The notes: generated by a model not told the origin, from the letters alone. A DNA stretch of 38,819 nt from Eggerthellaceae bacterium (GCA_017459805.1 JAFUCE010000012.1:1-38819); one strand, 5' to 3'; shown: positions 35,701 to 38,049, counted from the first letter of the stretch. Made by a program: numbers and translations.

Positions 35701-38049
35701 CATGGGCAGATATTCCCAGGTATATGGATGCGGCACTGCACCTGGACTGGTGTTGTTATCCATCTTGTATACGCCATCAAGATATTCTTTTGATGACGGA
35801 TTGGTTGGGTCGTAGTTCGGATTCTTGCCAGTGGGAAGATCCAAAGCCGTAATGGTGTCGCCATAAGCATTTGTCGTAACATCCGACCAGGTAAGTCCAC
35901 CATTTAAGGACCTTTGAAGCTTTACCTTGGGCCATTTCGCAGCATCTCCGTCTGCGCCCTTGCGCATACCGTCTTTATCGTTGTCGTCATACCAGGCCTT
36001 GGAGACCAGGATGTCTGCCGTGGTGGGTTCCCACTCGACGTGGATAGCTTCATCATGACCTGCGTGCGGGAACTTAAAGGTATAGGTTCCGTCAAGTTCG
36101 TATATGAGCTCGCCGGTTTCGCCGTCGGCTGTCAGCCAAGTAGCCGAGTCGCCCTTTTTCATTTTGTTGACGCCATCGCCAGCGGTGTTAATCGTGACGG
36201 TCTGGAGATTCCCGCTGGCATCAGCAATCTGAAGAGTTTTGATTTTATACCCGTAATCTGGGGTCATGGTGTACTTGACGGTTTTACCTTCTGCGATAAC
36301 ATAGGTGCCCTGCTCCAGAACATCCCCGCCGTCATCAAGCTTGCCGTTGAAGTTACCTTCGCTGGTGATTTGAATATTTCCGTTATCTCCGGTGCTGGAG
36401 GTATAGCGATACCAAATCTGCTTGCTGGAAAAAGGCTTTGTATTCATTGTGGTATAAAAGCCATCAGCGCTCATAGAAGTCGAACCACCGCCATAGCCGA
36501 TTCCGGTAACGCGGAATCCATCCGCTGCGTTTGCCAGAGTAACAAAACCTGATGAATAACTGTTATCATTTGCTTGATTTCCCTTATAAGCGTTGGAAGT
36601 AAATCTGATATGGTTGTTGGCATCTATTCCCACGTGAGGGAAGAAGTGTGAGGCCATATCGCCGGTCTGAGTCGGATTATCCGGGAGAGCATTATCATTT
36701 GACCTTACATAGATGTAGTCAGAAGCCTGACCATCATTTATGCTCATGGCTTCAGAGAAGAAGTTATAAGTTGGCGCGAAATCCTTCACATACCAAAGCG
36801 GCTTTTGAGCGTTCTGCGCCTCCCTCCCCGGGTCTCTGTCCAAATTAATGCCGGTGATAGCAAAGACAAAGGATCCATGGATTGGAACACCAACAGAGTC
36901 AACTATCTGGTACCTGGCATCCAAACTGCTACCAACGACTGGCGTCGAAGCATTGGAATTCTTGAAACTTCTATAATCGGTTGCAAGATTAACAAAATTA
37001 CTCTTTATGTAACTATCTACCAAAGTCTCCTGAGTAGCATTAAAGGACATGGTGCTCTTTACACCGTATGAAAAGCTGGACCCCTGCACAAGTCTAATCT
37101 CCCCGTCAAACCTTTTATCAGCCAGGCTATTGATTCTCTGATCAACTACGATTTTTGCGTTTGAGTATGTAATCTTTACGTTTGCTCTTGTTCCATCCGG
37201 AAGAATTGCTGCATCCTTGAACGTAAGGGCAAACAAATCACCATTAAATTCATTAATGGTGTTCGAATAAAGCGCCTTGGCAGATGATGCATCTGTTTTA
37301 TTGGTTTTGTATGACACCAGTCCCGTAGAAGTGTTGAAGTTGAGTCCAGCAAGAATAGACTGATCCTTCGTAATCCATTCTATATCAGCAATTCCGTCTC
37401 CATCTGCATCCGGTTTTTTCCCATCACCGATCTTGTCCTGATCGATAAATATGGTTCCCAGCGGAAGCCCTGCGGCAAAAGTCGTTGCGGATGTCGTACT
37501 GGTTGACTGCCGCACTAGACCATTGGTATCCGCGCTTGTGTAATAACCAAAACCGGGGCCATATTTTGCACTTATTCCTTGATCACCGAAATATGTATGT
37601 ATCTCGTCGCGGTAGTTTTCATCGCTCGGCACGGTATTATTCAGATCGTCAGCATAAGCTGTTGACGATGTCTGCGTGGGCGTCATGCCAAACGCCAGGA
37701 CGAAGGCCATCATCGCGGCAAGGATTGCAGCAAGCACGTTGCGCTTGGAGACTGGCTGCGTCGCTGCGGCGGTTGCGCCCTGCGCGTTCCCGGAGACATG
37801 GGAGGCAGCGGCGGCGGCCACGCGCGCGCGGTTGAGGCTAGAAACGGCATGAGCGCTGCCAGAGGCAACGCCACTTTCAGTACGATATGTCGACCCAGCG
37901 CGGGTGGCTCGGCCCTCCACGGACCCAGACTTCCCGCCGCTCAAGACCCGCGCATACATGCCGCGCTTTTTGCCTTCGCGTTCGGGTGAACCAAAGGGGA
38001 TACTTCCATTAGGTTCGGTTGTCATTGTCTTGTCGTATTCAGTGCTCAT
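11677..38049 (-). CDS. Giant modular cell-wall-anchored surface protein with Cna-B stalk (8,790 aa)
   Basis: One open frame of 26.4 kb without a stop. ATG 38049 is chosen because AAAAGGAG ends 5 nt upstream; the in-frame GTG at 38073 lies upstream of that site. Order: 133-residue signal region; head of about 540 residues; about 40 stalk domains of Cna-B type (K-x-W-D/E...RP...LP...YxVxE...NT), FctA/pilin-linkage type (GRxW...F) and one SpaA type (ETKAPAGY); four InlB/Flg_new-like repeats; Thr/Pro linker; PKTSD sorting signal with hydrophobic tail and RRR at 8767-8769. Lys, Glu and Asn of the isopeptide triad can be read in many domains, so a covalently locked, rigid stalk is expected. Likely role: very long adhesin or pilus-like fibre; the ligand is unknown. 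Domains carry inserted short cassettes. The last 21 residues come from flavoprotein DNA in another frame. Confidence 0.95.
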   Translation of the reverse strand: MSTEYDKTMTTEPNGSIPFGSPEREGKKRGMYARVLSGGKSGSVEGRATRAGSTYRTESGVASGSAHAVSSLNRARVAAAAASHVSGNAQGATAAATQPVSKRNVLAAILAAMMAFVLAFGMTPTQTSSTAYADDLNNTVPSDENYRDEIHTYFGDQGISAKYGPGFGYYTSADTNGLVRQSTSTTSATTFAAGLPLGTIFIDQDKIGDGKKPDADGDGIADIEWITKDQSILAGLNFNTSTGLVSYKTNKTDASSAKALYSNTINEFNGDLFALTFKDAAILPDGTRANVKITYSNAKIVVDQRINSLADKRFDGEIRLVQGSSFSYGVKSTMSFNATQETLVDSYIKSNFVNLATDYRSFKNSNASTPVVGSSLDARYQIVDSVGVPIHGSFVFAITGINLDRDPGREAQNAQKPLWYVKDFAPTYNFFSEAMSINDGQASDYIYVRSNDNALPDNPTQTGDMASHFFPHVGIDANNHIRFTSNAYKGNQANDNSYSSGFVTLANAADGFRVTGIGYGGGSTSMSADGFYTTMNTKPFSSKQIWYRYTSSTGDNGNIQITSEGNFNGKLDDGGDVLEQGTYVIAEGKTVKYTMTPDYGYKIKTLQIADASGNLQTVTINTAGDGVNKMKKGDSATWLTADGETGELIYELDGTYTFKFPHAGHDEAIHVEWEPTTADILVSKAWYDDNDKDGMRKGADGDAAKWPKVKLQRSLNGGLTWSDVTTNAYGDTITALDLPTGKNPNYDPTNPSSKEYLDGVYKMDNNTSPGAVPHPYTWEYLPMYQYDSNGRTAGEILYRIVEGTPTQLADPSYATSNPKNEEVLEGYRKPTFYDVQQFNLISDETKTIDGLQIYRDASGDEYVLKSDNKYYPVTNWEADNQEANPQPALGTLTAAQTSDLKKIDVGGTKYQVLRNNSSNSKYRGKEYVQIGSDYYRVIYNEKSNVAVTLPTDAAERAEFMNTTNATLNGFNTADKADPYKSVAVRNEHDVSDIDIEVTKEWNDSYLWDSVNNKPLDTTVTNGNEYNRRDITFTLHGTIGTGTSAQVVDLDENDPNTTDLTITLSKDELNARVQTAAGETVYIDTADDQGTKYVRQGSGSTTDPYLYYKVNSIDDANTQTSGSYASTAANPQPQTSNMEEALNTAYKVDGSHFGAVFEGLQAYHNGQLIKYTVTEGFTQADSFTVTGGTITQVTETDSTTGDVTVKGYTMSDLDQVKENQDLKGYKANFTNTPIVEDKYEPLPVKIKKIDEYTGQPLANAEFTVYTDPAIDEKPDTSTYRQIDGLTVLEELEEEKSTDTGNTYTVYKVGKTKYVRTPKGTDPETYDYYIYDNGTVDFTTPVTTQPTNPSVSYVSTGNRYVKKDDGKYYAVTGNTIATTAANPQPDAASLGKEKNTNYKKVTSDGAEYEVWTDKKGHNYVLKGSEYFEVDVDGNVASTKADPQPTPGDLTRVEVEGEVDEIVVVTDANGEATVMFNRTGIYTIIETKAPAGYTADTDQYQFDVSKELKEVKYLDPNDDHDTHWWQRLYDLIFGSRTNTKDNWKQTDKRTGTLTVEDTPLTANVLVRKVWDDANDQDGRRPSADADLPTMTLQYTTEDPTEAEESDWATAQIYNPNRESETDPGTIDPGMEDVESKKTSYAGGAIHKDNNNAYTWTDLPAYRDGKVVYYRIKETGTVITNGTYTITSNKTVATGEESFKLVDSNVRTTNQIVEVTNTHTPQTLSISAVKHWVDNDNVLRHRPGELKITLWRDVDNLETRLYELTLDGDGTKIPNESDFDLDEDGELDDTTPVYDLDEDGTPETTEKGAYDAAVASATAIINSGVYEVDNADGNTWEAIFKNLPAYSNGAPIKYRLEETLTGDGATWYVNKYYVNYTDKDDTTVNLSDTDNLIANDIKRTFDVRDEEIEVNNVTYKVYVKNGKRYVRTGAGTEGDPYVYYEIAANGSVDLTTAADPQPKDPVLSTITTETTTATLRVDNTSKNNVDTKKYWLGGANANIRFYLYRTAVTQYVNKNDATDVISRAAYNNLTDAQKADYEPVVPALDEETSTAAPIKSGTTITIGTDTYDVYNHANGKNYVDTSTTDTPEWHEILGKGTAEEPYSIADAVATIKINTWTPYDLDSNGDPQYVNKTNASDVITKAAYDALSDTAKENYSIKPDPAWERVTDGTDRGEHLFVSSAFNTSLVLPGDDEEHVFQNLPEMDPSGNPYVYRVFETTTAGSWTDERFEGHYSENGLTVTNINKLMEEGSTNVDVLKDLSGRDWDAKYKKTGVEADKDIFYFWIEPIQGVDPDTGAIIEFTDSTEDQAAKAKVPLPGNGQQYGRALSQNTAVGTTAREVSFSPILYDATDIDTDTKTSTFYYKVYEAKDNKGTIVEEKDDKGITYDGTPVNNVWTPKTEVLKVVASADANNVVTTEHSWEKISTDAGTTTVEWTTETPIFKNTYASAGEAKAWIEKNIQSREWDDYANNEGDAFQFTITSIAGANLNTQGATTDDYYTTMPLVTSTTTNNPQKDLQQLASSMWAFGINGNPYTGDMLGSNGEANFIYELTENPSATSDARDSLGLSDYTVDGLTYDSSKIYAKVKVSDNWDGTLSFDIHYYTDASCKDAYEITRHKVWIVDKILTVESYINKNNATDVITPAAYDVLPAATKDNYTVNPEDTTQYINNYDATDIISDTAYNALPTGASKLDYTLNTEYQYVSKADPSVTKTAAEYKAMSDADKAKYTNRLKRLLTAEERESAEAMKAAGNTAGLNDAGYREVNVVHFDNYETVDIPVKKQWIDGPAVEDVTLHLEQHLFPLTDEAQLDGDNGVSVVEAKEALWIPGNYRNKTNYDDVKTPAEYNALPADQKENYELSGDFWQRVGYVYDVKRGEFLKSNGDPKYDSAGSKTSTKLIENEEGFNKDLPKYVVKNGITYRAVYMLIENDTSDAYTREYDPKYYINDKSFKDSKGNDTGALVVKNTVVAKNTANIAAVKQLQGRNWLTSDDFEFELTPYGVAVYDDKDNITSIDTSDAGKAKVPMPAENAAIYSTTTITGYVSKTDASITKTEAEYINLPEIAKSNYEQVTGDETKYVNKEDPDDIISADAYNALADGPSKLDFVAQEKSNTHAKTDTTTVDPNGNLERLARFGAITYTAEDLDYAKTGKQHLQGDFFYIMKEKLPTIVTTGDNQLYPVEYTVVKNKGASNETTETKPIDNKAMPTLATGETLKSVKFNNGITYDCDEHYVHVRVREDRTRELSTQVAYDETGAGTNNYKPDITKGTQFTPVYTNTYDAETEFTVKVNKYIRGREWQEGDNFDFRMIPMAGAPFTDAYATDFPEEDTYDHADRNQKLDAGNAVHNKEGEHVKRVKVPSGMVGTHEPIDFTYPAIKITLADLNKITTAETQKEPEENKPDTRVYDKNGNLLPVGTVYGQFMYAIEETDEFDDVNTNYVKDLARDPDTEYARVTVYDIGNGKLEHYVEIFEDRYGSQARYVPDPATGENTSVKASVVTFVNKLQRDLSVTKAWAGTATEDVTLKLQWSIDGTSFYDVDGTDWFPNVVGTKEIPKNATGSDLTATWENLPAYANIKSYSIEGGSTGADNLDLNDKWVYYQVKEVSKYDIEGSGDRTTTPRGTADIRYNEVPYEPGELITNTDKYKTDAYHTGPQFKEKSDPTDQDEYLAPDDRVKQMYVTNFPKNITEEVSFGVVKQYIGKNWTNESFTFEATPVRSKIGGESAPVNEGAERKIINYVHKDTKQVITEAEYNAITDTTEKDKYDKHETTVTNTLPKFKNNNDEAIADINSKSVSVNEHAANFAPIIINRTDLALNPATGKMEGEFVYKITEVVPDRDVQETNEVCGKDINGNNVNYKVAKDARENNIKYTTEEHIVIIFAEDNGEEIHTEVRFDDRGVGEFVPVYTNYALMETPVEGTKTWVGGTPAEHVNGVVNLNGDSTAVVDNAETPNEDKLGLELKRKLDKEGSKEETISEDNAGRPLVVVWVKRTPNTETVATGEYKLSEDSAVVAGKTYYSKEDDNYTPVDNPEGDPSDNGWYEAVTENRTTYTYEKQEGGDGNGPYTYIIMAKDGNNYVDPYLNAVDKDGYIYDYYIEETKQQTDYVSSYTDSIKGLHITNTNVKADSVVVTKEWEDGPAVEDVTLHLRRMLVPVSEMAGVNYDNLETLSATYPWETVGLVYNVKRGDFVNADGTPKYDEEPGNTASKDYIEEDFNKDLPMYVTKNGVDYRAIYKLEEDNTSDAYQTTYRTERTELTYVLTEDTAVNPDKTYYTYDSETEEYTAVTAEGTENPSTEVWYEEKAETTTLSDKGGYYLNMGDNPVVTNTVTATNTANIAAVKQLLGRAWQDGDDFAFTLEPAGKGKYKEDGSFNGIDGSNDAKASVPMPEPDTGRESTTEDAGTKNAKSTTHAKNIMDTVDPNGGLERLARFGAIKFDVNDLVYDETDGHMQGDFFYVMKEVVPADAKNANGKAYADATAEEKAAGGFSKDGITYDSKEHTVHVKVRENRTGTLQVQIAYDYDEEHPEDITTGTQFTPVYTNTVETTTATITKVWADQSNKYNTRPDVQEFTLMRVYDGADGNPITPERAKQVDETTDVPVLKLSVEDKDTTDTTGNTWKETINNLPKYKLVAVTAEGVTTYVSRPISYYWQEVVPEGYTASGVYEGAVDETDNPTGAVSVVGDGEETIRVNNNSTLTNTLVRGTLTVTKTWDDANNRDKIRPTNDAFASSLTLFADSTKVTVDGTVITRTAVDGATANTTVVTYTGLPIYQKDGTTKINYSVEETVPSGYTITVQPTATELTQATGSTDWTGAIVLTNKHDKNTVTLNLRKVWVDTDADSTVLDVRPSSVVITVTATATTDDTVADLVSAGFTQDTDNKKLYTKDYTLTTSDASAAANTWHKATEALPQFDVAGKELAYTISEERLPNYLAPTYVTLGNLYTVVNVYERTTFTGTKVWEDGEVHDNATELASKLTVQRTTTPDVDSSWAPVSGAHIHWNADGVQSGHAYTQSFTITGLPKYDTTTGTEYAYRVVESAVTGYKDPVYTLDGQATEQTYYLAIKVREAKALYNAGTETTFYYRNTNGEYVAYQDSNDPISGWPTEEDDLYVFRKVTYSVPNALDAIYNGGKVANKQKAINLTAMKTWDDNEDQDGKRAETKLHLYKQVAGETDWTLVDTVIVGKNGTSEDNFQVKAWSIADNTELPAYDGDKLISYKLVEEELSGYETTYEKFDEGFVNEDGNEVTFSYEDCDTASDQIMVGFTNTHEPETFALSLWKQWAGDSNNVNNTREATKINLYKKVPGKSYSHPNGEKIQDVEVGLNDNKESWFEVYAWSKWGGNEGNLPVYEDGKPITYTLGEHNAGPYKLSDLYQPSVSHDQSNFESGDTISFNAADVEQIGMKFVFFKNTMKQRYDSLKVTKTWDDESDAEGLRPESVTMHLYKVIDGIELTEEEEEAAAATAGTVEDYSSKWVYDDVQYDTEADAQEAADTAQGADPGQGDYTGITELTAAEQFVAAKQKAIDDALADKVANGTPLQVEVVKKEIAKAEGDSDDAWTTGITWDNLPVYNADGTKIKYIVVEESVAGYTTTYAVNSTADDAYKPEGDNATIVQLNDTDAVDVVDVKNSLVPATTEVPVTKVWDDGDNVDGKRPANATFTLYERVWDETLNNGAGGYKDEAEATYGDGITKVEKLVLDGTAPTINSADYDTDGVEGLSDEEQADYDAAVAALEASVHETAPTDANTWNGTFAGLPATKGGKTVIYYVKETPNPVSEDYETALVTGNQVDGFAVTNKHEQESTEATITKVWADNNDANGMRPNTLTVELWRTYKNAYNKDVFEKVSTDADGNAIKHLMSADDQTAANTWTLAYGNLPKNVLVDVVIDSEIVEITPEGTENPSEEGWLVYDFDAEEYVEATDIEVVAGTRYFKEVETTQKQSRAYTYYWKETIPANYTAAATGADPTPDETVASTVKKAASGETLTNTISITPDLVVTKKWVDNGQNGVRPSAEDYKSSLKLFADGTDVTATHATNLTVTDNSDNTYTATWTGLPQYAEGKTPGVDDPSVYTVKETQVNGYAAPVYSDGDHANNGGTITNTQLIKVDVKKAWLDNDNNDGKRPDDIKVTLYQNGVELDIENVDAEKTLTKATATKTKSVDTLVNEDVWAWTAVWENLPYADANGAVYNYTATETGLDANYTASANAAIRQILLSTFVGDTLTFDISNTDEPDKVSFTVDKVWNDGSNVDNLRPDTITYKLYQQPEGGQKTQVTELPVGASVSGGTFENGTISVSTNDNDVTQGTLGRILLSGFPKYGVVNGEGGKVITYSIVEDAVRGYNLSGEGVAQPVDGSGDQTSGITVTNVHTPVSVTFTPKLTKKITGRAFESGDEFTFLLQATGDNAASAPTPTPDWVTIKPTSGSEAAISFPTITFTGADMTDKTAAGNTKTFTYKVTEVNGGKTINDLAYDGAEKTVTVTLKREANGTISATYAWTGDDNVKNTFTNVYGGTVNLTLRKVWVDKDADGTVLAARPDSVDLLVTATTTVATPALETVGFTKVSDTSYTKTFTLTKADDKQTDETWQKATGALPKIDAADELITYEVTEEQLPNYSAPAYVKLGNLHTVINTYARTEFTGTKVWVDGGKTHDNVTELADKLTLQRTTDATGESGWTGVTGHLHWVAATATKPYTQSFTITGLPAKDVDGNTYIYRVRESAIGGDYVTTYSNTDNTATADFDETVNDAIYNGGTVTNKLQATIPIAGSKTWDGGADAEHDNTALVLTLSRESTSNGGAVSKTVVDGASVEGSWNEETGNATYQFGTYDDATQEFTPGAYDKYDANGYEYTYMVEEAGVEGYGATYTNTTAGIVNGNITNKYGAVSSSPTDDGVTITKVYKDASEENVYGNATTKVIDEAKKGDEFEFTLTGLPEDSYGSTVDATEVMSSWEASRIDSGDVYFADAAFAELGKYTFKLAEKKGSAPGVTYDPTTYVLLANVTDDADPKGEWEVAWNVVAKNDEALSEPTDSAEFNNEYKNLKVSETVKVKKELSGHAIDGTYKFDFALFGGPKDNAKTGLDKTITLNGVTTGASLDSNTKKATEVVTFTDTDKLLSFTLDDLKKLDGTYADSRTYEYLIYEKAGSAPGVVYDLAPKTLTATLTYVEASDAVADDPATLDVDESADAVEEHLEVAWKLDGEDVDWDDPDTLPTFENSYAPDVLTSSLTDDYQVHKDILDLDNQGRTPEPDEFVFKLEGQPAASDVPNAKDATNVVALAANDADGNVTFPGLLVDEPGVYTFKLTELNPYDVTIDPYDEWERTVTLTVTYVEAVDQDDPNTDYDETVDHLEASWSATAEEGAPKPVDTVNKVIPFVNTTIQSTVNMPVRVTWINDTEIDDTVGSGESGDPDHTNNSKGTARPTEVTVTLQQEVVDKYTYNDTDYTTLDDLRNAMGDGTTPASLLDVKNAIDRGIVTVSTKWQDVVDPSDSTKSWSATLTQEDNTVESDAGEPDKDNWFDGTFVDLPAYDNVGEPINYRVVQTGYKQDGTTVNGDKTNGLTASVGPKGYATDSLRFNIPGTLTTLLNIYEATTITGTKVWVDPAGTEHNNSAEITLKVEQSTDGSTWTTLTKDADYHIDWSGSNDSTWKIRGLAKYVDADADPKVEYLYRVTENEISGYTTTYKATGATEAGTDPLTKTGGEIINTINQVETEVMVTKKWIGAPAGDVDVQLKLGDNVLATHTITSADAASGSYTYTFKKDADGLTTLPKYNLGSAGTGANDGSLIQYTVAEVDGSTWGAELTGNMTDGFTITNTSNVTTITVMKQWDDADNQDGMRTDAIEVRLSGSNGWDGKDASGSDVQTKSLSAANNWTATWTNLPTKTAAGAAITYSVEETTVPSGYTSDVTGSGTPDDPYVITNTHKADAMTITATKAWAGDNDDALGLRTDVILHLYGKNADGLIVYDAGTKKIEKNSGATVEWNVPKRHYSNTDLSWEVVEEAVFGYTSGVSGDAENGFTVTNTFAEPTTEVSVSKEWQDNDNVDGKRPASVTYELWEKIGDEEAALSTRDDASQTIDVAADGSATARWSNLPATKEVDDGDASTEERVELKYQNINDADDIITVEEYNALPDAGAATQADYEAVIEVTGYKVIGGTDTISVNDYNGLSPDDRANYEAVEETTGYKKIGSDETMSVVDYNNLPAAGAKTKADYEETQVAVEEDETVQPTKEVPVIYFVKEVYEAVDDALNLQKLGYDAPIIESTGAGEFKAINKRTQDTAVLTVTKNWNDESNKDGIRPDHINITITGDNGFTIEDVLTEADRGSDDDKWTKTYTVPANTAGAPAKYTVTEDEVSGYTEGYEGQDTFEIKIFNSHEAGKSITVKATKVWDDKDDALDLRDDVTLHLVQMVDGARKRMDASNDRTIKADATGEALTVTWSNLPTVVNGKAVEYTVEEDKVDGYTTSYSDGVYSTDESELSITVTNKLNCITVEYVDPATGKVYVEKTVIEKGGKEPDQPANPTRDGYTFAGWKRVVDDDGNVTYEAQWNEIGKKTIKYVDPVTGEEYLIEVIDNGSAEPEPPANPTRDGYTFAGWTRVVDENGNVTYQAQWIKDEENALPKVTYIDPKAADGSMILSALKYGNQEAADAAANGQTDAPGNPSHDGYEFVGWALNQDEFGDWVLVAKYNEKPAVTPFYYDGQDASYSETEFTPSHDGLSFIGWAEIKDENGNILGYVAQYASDCANPQSTPTPSKVTPVPTGTSSSGTPVKGTPKTSDEAPLAPLAVVAMVGLSSMLAARRRILWVPRRSARSGSDCTVLRRA
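11738..11937 (-). other. Thr/Pro linker and PKTSD sorting signal
   Basis: A Pro/Thr/Ser-rich stretch (TPTPSKVTPVPTGTSSSG) leads to TPKTSDEAP (residues 8740-8748), a hydrophobic segment LAPLAVVAMVGLSSMLAA and RRR at 8767-8769. This is a sortase signal of the LPxTG-like PKTxD variety found in Coriobacteriia. Sortase would cut between Thr8743 and Ser8744 and attach the protein to the wall. Confidence 0.8.
11938..12690 (-). repeat. Four InlB/Flg_new-like repeats near the C-terminus
   Basis: Four tandem units of about 50-70 residues: about 12507-12690, 12315-12505, 12090-12300 and 11938-12085. The first two share KYVDP/EYVDP, ANPTRDGYTFAGW and GNVTYxAQW almost exactly. The last two are diverged (SHDGYEFVGW, SHDGLSFIGW). 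These beta-repeats are typical of the wall-proximal part of surface proteins. Confidence 0.85.
13498..13809 (-). repeat. Cassette A, three tandem units in the GC-rich half
   Basis: Three units: KYQNINDADDIITVEEYNAL..., GYKVIGGTDTISVNDYNGL... and GYKKIGSDETMSVVDYNNL..., inserted within a Cna-B domain between SNLPATKEV and VIYFVKEVYE. This is the only A cluster in the C-terminal 13 kb and uses GC-rich codons, so it is not a recent copy of the others. Confidence 0.75.
15700..15835 (-). repeat. Cassette D, unit 2
   Basis: DKYTYNDTDYTTLDDLRNAM then LLDVKNAIDRGIVTV. It matches unit 1 in the YxYxDxxYxTxxD start and the K-x-A-I-D end, inside a Cna-B domain between VTLQQEVV and STKWQDV. Confidence 0.5.
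17833..18582 (-). repeat. Second duplicated two-domain block, copy 2
   Basis: LTLRKVWVDKDAD...LPNYSAPAYVKLGNLHTV followed by FTGTKVWVDGG...YTQSFTITGLP...DAIYNGG. This is the compact form of the 22684-23622 block, without a cassette. Confidence 0.8.
20298..20445 (-). repeat. Cassette C-like, unit 4, halves in swapped order
   Basis: EGTENPSEEGWLVYDFDAEE comes first and IEVVAGTRYFKEVETTQ second, the reverse of units 1 and 2. It looks like a circular permutation, or the overlap of two adjacent cassettes that lost their outer halves. Confidence 0.5.
21480..21750 (-). repeat. Cassette D, unit 1
   Basis: About 90 residues after a Glu/Ala-rich run (LTEEEEEAAAATAG): KWVYDDVQYDTEADAQEAAD then AAKQKAIDDALADKV. 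It is predicted helical, inside a Cna-B domain between LYKVIDG and QVEVVKKE. Confidence 0.5.
22684..23622 (-). repeat. Second duplicated two-domain block, copy 1
   Basis: Two consecutive domains, NLRKVWVDTDAD...LPNYLAPTYVTLGNLYTV and FTGTKVWEDG...YTQSFTITGLP...DAIYNGG. It aligns with 17833-18582 except for about 60 extra residues containing a C-like cassette before DAIYNGG. Confidence 0.8.
22745..22878 (-). repeat. Cassette C-like, unit 3
   Basis: TETTFYYRNTNGEYVAYQ, then SNDPISGWPTEEDDLYVF. It is the extra part of the 22684-23622 block compared with 17833-18582. Confidence 0.5.
24465..25720 (-). repeat. Duplicated two-domain stalk block, copy 2
   Basis: The paralogue of 28240-29745 (EDGPAVEDVTLHL, NTANIAAVKQLLGRAW, RLARFGAIK, GTQFTPVYTNT). 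It has no A cassette but one C cassette at 25171-25325 where copy 1 has none. Confidence 0.8.
25171..25325 (-). repeat. Cassette C, unit 2
   Basis: TYVLTEDTAVNPDKTYYTYD, then YTAVTAEGTENPSTEVWYEE. It is absent from the paralogous block at 28240-29745. Confidence 0.7.
25940..26088 (-). repeat. Cassette C, unit 1
   Basis: EYKLSEDSAVVAGKTYYSKE, then YTPVDNPEGDPSDNGWYEAV. Pattern: E-D-x-A-V, K-T-Y-Y, a Y-x-x-V strand, N-P-S-x-x-x-W-Y-E. Confidence 0.65.
26779..26874 (-). repeat. Cassette A, single diverged unit
   Basis: 32 residues, NYVHKDTKQVITEAEYNAI then TDTTEKDKYDKHE, placed in an FctA-type domain after APVNEGAERKI. Confidence 0.65.
28747..28953 (-). repeat. Cassette A, two tandem units inside stalk block copy 1
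   Basis: 69 residues: GYVSKTDASITKTEAEYINL... and KYVNKEDPDDIISADAYNAL... The unit ends just before SNTHAKTDTTTVDPNG. The paralogue has KSTTHAKNIMDTVDPNG without the two units. Confidence 0.75.
29497..29583 (-). repeat. Cassette A, single unit inside stalk block copy 1
   Basis: 29 residues, NYRNKTNYDDVKTPAEYNAL then PADQKENYE, between EALWIPG and LSGDFWQRVG. The paralogous block at 24465-25720 has no such sequence between LETLSAT and WETVG. Confidence 0.75.
29876..30180 (-). repeat. Cassette A, three tandem units
   Basis: Three units in a row: SYINKNNATDVITPAAYDVL..., QYINNYDATDIISDTAYNAL... and QYVSKADPSVTKTAAEYKAM..., each of about 30-35 residues. Similarity between neighbours suggests tandem duplication with later divergence. 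Confidence 0.75.
31594..31680 (-). repeat. Cassette A, single unit
   Basis: 29 residues, QYVNKTNASDVITKAAYDAL then SDTAKENYS. It follows PYDLDSNGDP within the same long inserted region as the unit at 31948. Confidence 0.75.
31790..31890 (-). repeat. Cassette B, short diverged unit
   Basis: TDTYDVYNHANGKNYVDTS then PEWHEI. It keeps the YxVY...NGKxYV core but lacks the NPQP tail. Confidence 0.5.
31948..32034 (-). repeat. Cassette A, single unit
   Basis: 29 residues, QYVNKNDATDVISRAAYNNL then TDAQKADYE. It is the clearest example of the A pattern: Y-V-N-K-x-D-A-T-D-V-I, then A-Y-N-x-L, then K-x-x-Y. Confidence 0.75.
32178..32333 (-). repeat. Cassette B, single unit
   Basis: VTYKVYVKNGKRYVRTGAG, then GDPYVYYEIAANGSVDLTTA and ADPQP. 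It is very close to the first unit at 33690-34200 (YVRT, YDYYIYDNGTVDFTT). Confidence 0.7.
32640..32745 (-). other. Two calcium-loop-like motifs inserted in a Cna-B domain
   Basis: DFDLDEDGELDD and YDLDEDGTPET occur in tandem between LYELTLDGDG and an Ala-rich helix (KGAYDAAVASATAIINSG). DxDxDG is the core of EF-hand and thrombospondin-3 loops, so calcium binding is possible. Confidence 0.5.
33505..34345 (-). other. SpaA-type prealbumin-like domain split by inserted cassettes
   Basis: The domain opens with PLPVKIKKIDEYTGQPLANA and AEFTVYTD and resumes with VVVTDANGEATVMF and IIETKAPAGYTADT, the standard SpaA order. Between AEFTVY and the VTDANGEA strand there are about 170 extra residues holding three B-type cassettes; a normal SpaA domain has a short loop here. 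Confidence 0.75.
33690..34200 (-). repeat. Cassette B, three tandem units in the SpaA domain
   Basis: TYTVYKVGKTKYVRTPKG...VDFTTPV, NRYVKKDDGKYYAV...TTAANPQP and EYEVWTDKKGHNYVLKGSEY...STKADPQP. All lie within one SpaA loop. Confidence 0.7.
34605..34815 (-). repeat. Cassette B, single unit
   Basis: VYIDTADDQGTKYVRQGSGS, then DPYLYYKV and STAANPQP, ending near AYKVDGS. It is embedded in a Cna-B domain before FGAVFEGLQAY. Confidence 0.65.
35220..35505 (-). repeat. Cassette B, two units
   Basis: IYRDASGDEYVLKSDNKYYP...ANPQP and KIDVGGTKYQVL...KEYVQIGSDYYRVI. The pattern is a short Y-x-V strand, then G-x-x-Y-V, then Y-Y-x-V, ending in NPQP or similar. Confidence 0.65.
36025..37650 (-). other. 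N-terminal head region of the giant surface protein
   Basis: About 540 residues before the first Cna-B domain, the part expected to be exposed at the tip. It includes a calcium-loop-like DADGDGIADIEW near its start and a bacterial-repeat-like segment (EGKTVKYTMTPDYGYKI) near its end. It resembles N-terminal regions of other Cna-B surface proteins, but I cannot name a ligand-binding fold. Confidence 0.55.
37651..38049 (-). other. Long signal peptide region of the giant surface protein
   Basis: Residues 1-133. A Ser/Ala/Arg-rich cytoplasmic extension of about 100 residues precedes a basic SKRN, a hydrophobic core (VLAAILAAMMAFVLAF, about 105-120) and an AYA-DD cleavage site near 133. The extended N-region is longer than usual and suggests a dedicated export path for a very large wall protein. 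The DNA here is GC-rich, unlike what follows. Confidence 0.8.
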
